From Lachnospiraceae bacterium (lineage in GTDB: Bacteria; Bacillota; Clostridia; Lachnospirales; Lachnospiraceae): a DNA stretch of 64,000 bases. The stretch is taken from assembly GCA_022845955.1 (NCBI GenBank), contig AP025576.1, forward strand, positions 2,356,001 through 2,420,000, read 5' to 3'. Made by a program: the position numbers and the translations under genes. The notes under the pieces are model-generated. The model was not told the DNA's origin and searched no databases. It saw only the letters and a list, made by a program, of their open reading frames with translations. This document shows, piece by piece, positions 18,226 through 24,181 of this stretch (the stretch's first letter is position 1; each line of letters begins with the position of its first letter).

Positions 18226-18756
18226 TCAATAGGAATCTCTTTGATTCAGTTCCACTATTTCTCCGTTGGCCGGATGGCGGACATTGCATACTGCTTTTAT
18301 AAGCATTCCATGACAGGCTACGATTACTTTATCGTATTCCCTGTATTTGTCCAGTACAGCCATAGCTCTTTTTTTCATGGCGGAACAGTCTTCCCATTCT
18401 TTTTCTTCTCCGGCAGGGTATACGCCGCCGGAAGAAAGGAATTCATGGTAACTTATTTCTGCCTTTTCGTCCGTTTCGTATATGTAGTGTTTGTTTGCCA
18501 TCCATTCATGCAAATCGGTTTCCACGATGATATCTGCGCGGAGCTCCCGGGATAAAATAGCGGCAGTCTGCAGCGCCCTCGTATATGGAGAAGACAGGAT
18601 AATATCTGCGCCCTGAAGTCGGCTGTCCTTTGCCGAAGCTTTTATTTGTTTCACTCCTTCCGGTGAAAGAGGGGCAAGATTAACGCCGAAGTCCTGATAT
18701 ATTTTAGTGTTCCGCTCCGAATAGTCGGCGGAACCATGTCTGATAAAATAAAACAT
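18226..18756 (-). CDS. Histidine phosphatase superfamily protein
   Basis: 176 residues. The catalytic motif RHGSADYSE near the N-terminus places it in the phosphoglycerate-mutase-like histidine phosphatases. The second active-site elements LSSPYTRALQTA and VIVACHGMLIKAV are also present. It transfers phosphate from a small substrate to the RHG histidine and then to water; the substrate cannot be told. The ribosome site AGGAGG lies 11 bases before the ATG. It lies between the diguanylate cyclase and the SDR/TetR pair on the same strand. Confidence 0.9.
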   Translation of the reverse strand: MFYFIRHGSADYSERNTKIYQDFGVNLAPLSPEGVKQIKASAKDSRLQGADIILSSPYTRALQTAAILSRELRADIIVETDLHEWMANKHYIYETDEKAEISYHEFLSSGGVYPAGEEKEWEDCSAMKKRAMAVLDKYREYDKVIVACHGMLIKAVCNVRHPANGEIVELNQRDSY

Positions 18757-18822
18757 TTGTTAATAACCTCCTGCAGGCAGACATAAACAAAGTTTACGCC
18801 CGCCCTGGTTCTTTCTCAGGTT

Positions 18823-19575
18823 TTACGATACACTTCGCTTCTTTTTTAACAGTTTACTCATGGATTCACCCATTTTAACGGGGAAAAGATAACATAAAGC
18901 CGTCAGCAGCTGCTGCCTTGCCGTATGGCAGATATAGAAGCTTTTTTTGTTAATACGGCGGGCAAGGCCGTGTCCCACCGCTAGCGGATCGGCCATAAAA
19001 TCCTTGGGGATCGGAAGCGGGGCGGCGGATTTGGTCCGGGTAAGAGGCGGATGAAAGAGCTGGAACCGTATCCCTTTGTCCATATATTCAAGGTTCAGGC
19101 ATTTGGCGAGGGCTTCCACGGCGCCTTTTGAGGAGGCGTAGGGGCTGATATCGGGAAAACCCATTACACCTACGCCGGAACTTGTGAAAATCACCCTGCC
19201 TTTTCCCTCCTTTTCCATATACGGAACAACAGCCCTGGCAAGCCGCAGCGCCCCATAATAATTTACATTGAATACTTCTTCGTATACAGGGTTACCGGTA
19301 TCCTTCATGGAGCCAAAGGTACAAAGGCAGGCATTATGGATGGCGATATCAATAGCGCCATAGGTATCGGCACTTTTTTGCACGGCGGCCCGCATACCGG
19401 CCGTATCCCTGACATCACAGACAAGGGGCAGAAGCTGTCCGGGATATTTCTCCTGCAGTGTAAGCAGCTTTGTGGTTTCCACACCCAATACGGTCACCCG
19501 GTGTCCCAGTTCCAACAGACCTTCTGCCAGATAATAACCGATTCCCTGATTTGCGCCGGTGATAAATATATTCAT
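18823..19575 (-). CDS. Short-chain dehydrogenase/reductase
   Basis: 250 residues. Classical SDR features are the nucleotide-binding TGANQGIG at residues 6-13, the Asn-Ala motif region (IHNACLC), a catalytic Ser in FTSSGVGV and the YASSK active site (Tyr and Lys). The C-terminus is longer than in minimal SDRs and rich in hydrophobic and basic residues (LLTALCYLFPVKMGESMSKLLKKK), as seen in some membrane-associated members. It starts one base after the TetR stop codon, so the two are translationally coupled and probably share the TetR-controlled promoter. The substrate is unknown. Confidence 0.92.
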   Translation of the reverse strand: MNIFITGANQGIGYYLAEGLLELGHRVTVLGVETTKLLTLQEKYPGQLLPLVCDVRDTAGMRAAVQKSADTYGAIDIAIHNACLCTFGSMKDTGNPVYEEVFNVNYYGALRLARAVVPYMEKEGKGRVIFTSSGVGVMGFPDISPYASSKGAVEALAKCLNLEYMDKGIRFQLFHPPLTRTKSAAPLPIPKDFMADPLAVGHGLARRINKKSFYICHTARQQLLTALCYLFPVKMGESMSKLLKKKRSVS

Positions 19576-19576
19576 A

Positions 19577-20182
19577 TCAGTTCCCCTTCCGATAGGTTGC
19601 TAAAAAGTTCTGTGCCGCAGACATTACCGCTTTCCTGAAGCGTTCCTTCTCTTTCTCCGTATAGGAATGGTTCATATATTGACTGAAATATAAGAAGATC
19701 GGAGAATAGTATTCCAGGGCGATATGGGCGGGATCCTTTCCTTCCAGATAACCGATGTCCAGCAGCTTCTTCATGACCATTGTCTGAAAGGCAAGAGGCT
19801 TTTCTATACACCAACGGACATATTGATCCCGGATTCTGTCATTATGGCTGCGTTCATGATTCATGAGCATAATCATCCGGCTGATAAAAGGATCCAAAAA
19901 AAAGTACCGGATGTATTGTTCCGTAACCGCGTAAAAATGTTTATCATCCATTGCCGTAATGTGGCCCAACCCTTCCTCCAAACGGTCCATCATCTGCCGG
20001 GATATCTGGATATACCGGTCCATGAGAGAGTCCAGTATCGCCTGCTTATTCTTAAAATGAAAATACAGGGAACTGTCCCTGATGCCGGTTTTTGCCGCAA
20101 TATCCCGCACCGAAGAGGAATCAAAGCCCTTGTGTGAAAATAAATCCAAAGCGGCTTCCTGTATCAGCTCCTTCGTTTCCAT
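19577..20182 (-). CDS. TetR/AcrR family transcriptional regulator
   Basis: 201 residues. The N-terminal helix-turn-helix covers residues 1-50 (ALDLFSHKGFDSSSVRDIAAKTGIRDSSLYFHFKNKQAIL), followed by an all-helical ligand-binding domain with many aromatic residues. Its own promoter has a perfect inverted repeat in the spacer between -35 and -10, which is the expected place for an autorepressor. It is the first gene of a two-gene operon with an SDR enzyme, so the inducer is probably related to the SDR substrate. Confidence 0.93.
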   Translation of the reverse strand: METKELIQEAALDLFSHKGFDSSSVRDIAAKTGIRDSSLYFHFKNKQAILDSLMDRYIQISRQMMDRLEEGLGHITAMDDKHFYAVTEQYIRYFFLDPFISRMIMLMNHERSHNDRIRDQYVRWCIEKPLAFQTMVMKKLLDIGYLEGKDPAHIALEYYSPIFLYFSQYMNHSYTEKEKERFRKAVMSAAQNFLATYRKGN

Positions 20183-20221
20183 GGTATGCCTCCTTTACGT
20201 ATGTGACATTTGCTATATATT

Positions 20222-20250
20222 ATTATACCTAGCAACTGCTAGGCGGTCAA
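20222..20250 (-). promoter_or_regulatory. TetR-SDR promoter with perfect operator in the spacer
   Basis: Read on the minus strand: -35 TTGACC (plus 20245-20250), a 17-base spacer, -10 TATAAT (plus 20222-20227). The spacer is almost entirely the inverted repeat CCTAGCA-AC-TGCTAGG (plus 20228-20243), with 7-base arms and a 2-base centre. A TetR dimer bound here would block RNA polymerase. Confidence 0.8.
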
Positions 20251-20524
20251 GTACATAAAAAGCTTATGTAAATCCATATCCATGAAGAAAATTTAGGAAA
20301 TATAGCAAAAAGAGGAAGCGGTGCCGTCAGGAGAAGATAGTTCTTCCGATCATACGTGAATTCATAGCAGAAAAGGTTAACAATTAGCAAAGTATGATAT
20401 TTACTTAACTACTGCAATTCCGTATAAATGAAGTATAGCGGTGTGAACGGGCTGCAGACAAGGATTGCGGTGAGTGACAGCCCTGGGGGGAGTGTCCGAC
20501 ACACGGAAGGAAGGAAAATAAGAA
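20251..20524 (+). promoter_or_regulatory. GH43 upstream region with candidate promoter
   Basis: A gene-free region of about 340 bases runs between the TetR start and the GH43 start. Besides the TetR promoter it holds a plausible promoter for GH43: TTTACT (20400-20405), 17 bases, TATAAA (20423-20428), leaving an untranslated leader of roughly 90 bases. A short inverted repeat GTGTC-C-GACAC lies at 20492-20502. I see no riboswitch or small gene here. Confidence 0.45.
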
Positions 20525-22375
20525 ATGGCTTTTGTATTTGCTTATACCAAAAAAGGGGATCCCTGTTATGACAGCGGAAACAGCGGCAATTATCCCGGGC
20601 TTACGGCCAGGAACTGTGATGTGAATGATGCCATGCACCTGGCGGTAAGCCGTGACGGTAAGGAATATATTCCGCTGCGGAATAATACGGGTATCCTGTT
20701 TCCTGAAGCGGATTTTACAGAAGGGAGACCGGGAGGGACGACCAAGACACTTCTGGATCCCTGGCTTTTCCGAAAACAGGATGGAACCTTCGGCGTCTGT
20801 GCCGTACGCCGAAACCAGGAGGCACCGGATCCGCTGAGCACGGGTTGCATCATGTTGTTCTGGTCTGAAGATCTGGTGCGTTTCCGGGAAGGCGGATTCC
20901 TGAAGGCTGGCGGGGAAGAGATACGCCGACCCCGGTGCCGTTGGGAGGAAGAAAAACAGTCCTACCGTCTGGAATGGGAGAATAGGAAAGGGCATATGTG
21001 CGGCCGTACCCGTTTTTTTCAGGAGATGGAAGAGATACAGGTTTGCCCGGAGACGGTCTTTGAAGAAGCCGGAAGCTGTGGGATAGACAATGCCGTACCG
21101 GGGAGTATCCTGGAGGTAAGCGAGGAAGAAGTCCAGCGGATGGAACGGTATCTGGGGGAGATATCCCATACCGGCACCGCTCCGGTTACGCTCACTGTGA
21201 AAGCAGGGGAAAAACCGGAATTTGGCAGTCTGCCGGGAGCTGTATGTCTGTACAATGACGGTTCCACTCATGAAAAGTCTGTCTGCTGGAACCGTGAGGA
21301 ATGGGAAGCCATTAACTTTTCCTGTCCCGGCAGAGTCAGTATAAGCGGGGAAATAAGGCAGAGGCATTACCCGTTCCCTTTCCTGGATGCGCATATGTCG
21401 GATCCGTGTATCTGCCGGATAAACGGTAAATTCTACTTATCTGCATCCGGCCAGAGGAGCGTAACCCTTCGGATAAGCGATACCCTGGAAGGGCTGGCGG
21501 AGGCAGAACCGGTTGCGGTGTATACCATGCCTGAGTCCGATACCATACATGCCAATATGTGGGCTCCGGAACTGCATATCATCTGCGGAGTCCCGTATTT
21601 GTTCACTACGGTAGGAGAGAAATCCTGGACTACGGTACGAAGCCATGTGCTTCGGTGTAATGGGGATCCGGCAAAACCGCAGGATTGGGAAGCTCCCCGG
21701 CTGGTGGTGAAACCGGACGGCACGGAATTGCGGGAGGACGGTATTACCCTGGACATGACCTGGTTCTGTGTGGACGGTGTACATTATATCATGTGGTCGG
21801 ACCGGTGTTTTGCGGATAAATCACCGGATCATACGGTTGCCGAATCGGCAGACATATATATAGCAACAATCGATCCGGCTGCGCCCTGGCAGCTGACTAC
21901 TAATCCGGTCCGAATTCTCCGGCCTGTATATGGCTGGGACCGTTATGAGACGGAGGTGGATGAAGGCCCTTATCTGCTCCGGCATGGGGACGATCTGTTT
22001 GTTACCATATCCGGATCCAGTACCGGGCTGGCGGATTTGTACTGTGTCGGCCTTCTCCATGCCCGCAGAGGCAATAATCTGCTTTCACCGGACGGCTGGG
22101 ACTGGCTGCCTTATCCTGTCCTGACAAAGGAAAGTGTTCCGGGGGAATTCGGGCCGGGACACAATTGTTTTATTAAAGATCCGGAAAGCGGGGACGACTT
22201 GCTGATATATCATGCGGTGCCTCATGACAGAGAAGGTAAGACATTGGGAAGGCATATGGGTATCCGGCGGGTACACTGGAGCGCAGCGGGGTACCCTTAT
22301 CTGGAAATGACGGAAGATAAGGATCTGAATCCGGACTTGCGCAAGGTAACCATGCAAATTGAAATTATGTTATAA
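20525..22375 (+). CDS. GH43-type glycosidase with a second, incomplete N-terminal propeller segment
   Basis: 616 residues. The C-terminal part (about 285-616) has the GH43 catalytic trio: Asp293 (HMSDPCI), Asp410 (LDMTWF) and Glu480 (VDEGPYL). The enzyme would act on arabinose-, xylose- or galactose-type linkages; specificity cannot be read from sequence. Residues 1-180 resemble the first blades of another GH43-like propeller (DAMHLAVSRDGKEYIPL, LLDPWLFRKQDGTFG), joined by a linker of about 100 residues. No signal peptide is visible. The ribosome site is the AAGGAAGG stretch at 20508-20515. It is convergent with an AraC gene that may control it. Confidence 0.85.
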   Translation: MAFVFAYTKKGDPCYDSGNSGNYPGLTARNCDVNDAMHLAVSRDGKEYIPLRNNTGILFPEADFTEGRPGGTTKTLLDPWLFRKQDGTFGVCAVRRNQEAPDPLSTGCIMLFWSEDLVRFREGGFLKAGGEEIRRPRCRWEEEKQSYRLEWENRKGHMCGRTRFFQEMEEIQVCPETVFEEAGSCGIDNAVPGSILEVSEEEVQRMERYLGEISHTGTAPVTLTVKAGEKPEFGSLPGAVCLYNDGSTHEKSVCWNREEWEAINFSCPGRVSISGEIRQRHYPFPFLDAHMSDPCICRINGKFYLSASGQRSVTLRISDTLEGLAEAEPVAVYTMPESDTIHANMWAPELHIICGVPYLFTTVGEKSWTTVRSHVLRCNGDPAKPQDWEAPRLVVKPDGTELREDGITLDMTWFCVDGVHYIMWSDRCFADKSPDHTVAESADIYIATIDPAAPWQLTTNPVRILRPVYGWDRYETEVDEGPYLLRHGDDLFVTISGSSTGLADLYCVGLLHARRGNNLLSPDGWDWLPYPVLTKESVPGEFGPGHNCFIKDPESGDDLLIYHAVPHDREGKTLGRHMGIRRVHWSAAGYPYLEMTEDKDLNPDLRKVTMQIEIML

Positions 22376-22392
22376 AACAGGGTAAACGCAAC

Positions 22393-22450
22393 GACTCAAA
22401 CTGCACAGCTGCCAAATGCCCCTTCACCCGCTGTCTGCAAAGTTTGAGTC
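22393..22450. terminator. Inverted repeat between convergent GH43 and AraC genes
   Basis: GACTCAAACT (22393-22402) pairs with AGTTTGAGTC (22441-22450), closing a 38-base loop; the right arm covers the AraC stop codon. It may be a bidirectional transcription end, but neither side has a clear T tract. Confidence 0.4.
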
Positions 22451-23234
22451 ATTGATAAAAGGAACTGCGGTAAACGGAAGGCGTGGTTCCTGCAATTCGG
22501 CGGAACTGTCTGTAAAAATGGATTTTGCTGGAATAGCCGCTGGCCTCGGCGATATCCTCTATGGACATGTCCGTATTCTGCAGCAGGCCCTTTGCATATT
22601 CAATACGCATCCGTATCAGGTCGGAACGCAGGGAAATATGGAAAAATTCTGTATACAGGTGCTGAAAATAAGAGGCGCTTATTCCCATCGGGCCGGCCAG
22701 AAGCGCCGGCGTATACTCACGGTAGGGTTCGGATGCCAGGGACAGGCGCAGGTTCTGCATTTTGGAAAAATAAGGGCTGCAGAGCCTGTCCCTGGCCTTT
22801 TTCATGCAGGCAAGCCGCAGATTATTAAAGAGAACGCAAAACAACATATGGATATTCTGGTTCCTGTACTCCTCCGAAATGCAGGACTTTTCCAGCAGGA
22901 TCTGCCTGATATAAGAGGATGACATATCCGGATTGCCGATGGGGATGCTCATATGAAAATCAATACCGGAATTTCGGAAGGCCTCCGGATCCGGACAAAG
23001 GAAACTCAGCCAGTCGTCGGAATATTCGCTGCCGGTGCCATGGTACCGGTATGGGGTATTCGGATGAATAAGGACAATGCTGCCGGATTCAGCCGCAAAA
23101 CTGTGCCCGTCTATACAAAATGCGGTCTGTGTCCTTACCAGGAGCAGCAGAAAGTGATCGGAGCCTTGGGGACGGGAATTGAAAAAGGTCCGGGGATGGC
23201 GGGTATTATAGCCTCCTTGCAGGCATGTAAACAT
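22449..23234 (-). CDS. AraC family transcriptional regulator
   Basis: 261 residues with a GGGAGG ribosome site six bases before the ATG. The N-terminal half is a cupin-like sensing domain (IDGHSFAAESGSIVLIHPNTPYRYHG). The C-terminal AraC DNA-binding domain is at about 155-258 (ISASYFQHLYTEFFHISLRSDLIRMRIEYAKGLL, then SSKIHFYRQFRRIAGTTPSVYR). It lies tail to tail with the GH43 gene and 32 bases after the XRE gene on the same strand, so it may be the third gene of that operon or have its own promoter. Control of the GH43 gene is plausible but not shown. Confidence 0.91.
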   Translation of the reverse strand: MFTCLQGGYNTRHPRTFFNSRPQGSDHFLLLLVRTQTAFCIDGHSFAAESGSIVLIHPNTPYRYHGTGSEYSDDWLSFLCPDPEAFRNSGIDFHMSIPIGNPDMSSSYIRQILLEKSCISEEYRNQNIHMLFCVLFNNLRLACMKKARDRLCSPYFSKMQNLRLSLASEPYREYTPALLAGPMGISASYFQHLYTEFFHISLRSDLIRMRIEYAKGLLQNTDMSIEDIAEASGYSSKIHFYRQFRRIAGTTPSVYRSSFYQ

Positions 23235-23266
23235 AGGGAACCTCCCAAAACAGATTGCGGGTTACT

Positions 23267-23476
23267 TCAGCCAAAATAAAATAATTCTTCGAATTTCTTG
23301 TCCAGTGCAATGCTCAGGATGAGAGCAAGCTTGGCAGTGGGGCTGAACTGTCCGGTTTCGATGGAGCTTATGGTGTTGCGGGATACGCCTACCAGTTCCG
23401 CCAGCTGGGACTGGGACAGCTTCTTTTCATTTCTGGCTTCTTTCAGACGGTTCTTCAGGATGAGGTCTTCGTTCAT
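23267..23476 (-). CDS. Small XRE (Cro/CI) family repressor
   Basis: 69 residues, almost all of it one HTH_3 domain: LKEARNEKKLSQSQLAELVGVSRNTISSIETGQFSPT, with the recognition helix at VSRNTISSIE. Stand-alone regulators of this size bind DNA as dimers. The gene follows the DUF6442 gene by 12 bases in one operon. The operon promoter holds two identical 17-base sites, one over the -35 and one over the start point, which are the obvious autorepression targets. Confidence 0.92.
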   Translation of the reverse strand: MNEDLILKNRLKEARNEKKLSQSQLAELVGVSRNTISSIETGQFSPTAKLALILSIALDKKFEELFYFG

Positions 23477-23488
23477 AATACCACCGCC

Positions 23489-23824
23489 TTACCGTACTGC
23501 CGGCGCCGTGAACAGGTTAAAGATATGGGCTGCGGAGAGTGCAAGAACAAAAACGGTATAAAACACCGACATTGCGATTTCGTGCCTGCGCCTCATGCGG
23601 ACGGCTTTCACGGTAAAGGCGGCCGAAGGGATAGAAAATACCACGGCATACAATCCGTAATTGATACCCCCGCCCGCTGCTATCTGCAGAATAAAGAACA
23701 GGGTCGCCAGGATTCCGGCGGCAATGCCTCCGATATTCCCGCCTTCCTTCAGAACCTCTTTTTCAAAAATATCCCGGTTCTTATTTTCCTTACGGCTTTT
23801 TTCCAGTATTTCTTCCTTTTCCAT
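23489..23824 (-). CDS. DUF6442-like small membrane protein
   Basis: 111 residues from the ATG at 23824 (GGGAAAG ribosome site); an upstream ATG at 23851 would begin inside the operator. The N-terminus is charged and cytoplasmic (EKEEILEKSRKENKNRDIFEKEV). Three hydrophobic segments follow (IAAGILATLFFILQIAAG, YGLYAVVFSIPSAAFTV, SVFYTVFVLALSAAHIFNLF). Function is unknown. Proteins of this type are commonly paired with a small XRE regulator, as here, which suggests the membrane protein modulates or is controlled by the repressor. Confidence 0.8.
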   Translation of the reverse strand: MEKEEILEKSRKENKNRDIFEKEVLKEGGNIGGIAAGILATLFFILQIAAGGGINYGLYAVVFSIPSAAFTVKAVRMRRRHEIAMSVFYTVFVLALSAAHIFNLFTAPAVR

Positions 23825-23847
23825 AAAGAGCTTTCCCTTTCTGAATA

Positions 23848-23897
23848 CCAAGTTAACTTGTCAAACACAGAATAACACTGCCAAGTTAACTTGTCAA
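23848..23897 (-). promoter_or_regulatory. XRE/DUF6442 promoter with two identical operator sites
   Basis: On the minus strand: -35 TTGACA (plus 23892-23897), 17 bases, -10 TATTCT (plus 23869-23874). Two exact copies of CCAAGTTAACTTGTCAA lie at plus 23848-23864 (over the start point) and 23881-23897 (over the -35 and spacer), 33 bases apart. Each contains the palindrome AAGTTAACTT. Confidence 0.75.
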
Positions 23898-23926
23898 CAT
23901 ATTCTTTGGTTATCCGTGCAATAAAA

Positions 23927-24027
23927 GTGACAGCCTTGTTTCCGCAGCCACGGGTTCAAAGCCTCTCTGTAAGGTATGGAAGCTGCTAAAGCAGCCACGG
24001 CAGAACATTGTCACCCGCCGGAGGCGG
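23927..24027. other. Structured non-coding segment between divergent promoters
   Basis: Part of a 357-base stretch without a gene (23825-24181). GTGACA (23927-23932) pairs with TGTCAC (24009-24014) to close an 88-base region that holds a GCTGC-TAAA-GCAGC hairpin (23982-23995) and two copies of GCAGCCACGG (23944-23953 and 23991-24000). A CCGCC-GGA-GGCGG hairpin follows (24015-24027). Read on the minus strand, the closing helix is followed by TTTTATT. It may be a leader RNA, small RNA or terminator; I could not match it to a known RNA family. Confidence 0.35.
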
Positions 24028-24082
24028 ATTCACCGGATGGATGCTGTTATTGTTATTATTTTGTAGAAATATAACAAAAAAA

Positions 24083-24111
24083 TTGTATAATCAGGTATGG
24101 TGTTATATAAT
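24083..24111 (+). promoter_or_regulatory. Promoter of the oxidoreductase-HypA-DUF5692 operon
   Basis: TTGTAT (24083-24088), 17 bases, TATAAT (24106-24111), in an AT-rich stretch, with a leader of about 60 bases before the start codon at 24182. Confidence 0.6.
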
Positions 24112-24181
24112 ATAAATAATGAATAAGCAGATGCTTTGTTCGGAATGATGTGAATATTGCCAAAAACAAAGGAGATGAAGT

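Noticed and set aside
23927-24027. Known riboswitch (c-di-GMP GEMM, NiCo or Moco type)
   Set aside because: Some fragments look similar, and a nickel link to HypA was tempting. The conserved cores do not line up and the segment lies upstream of the operon promoter at 24083-24111, so no family was assigned.
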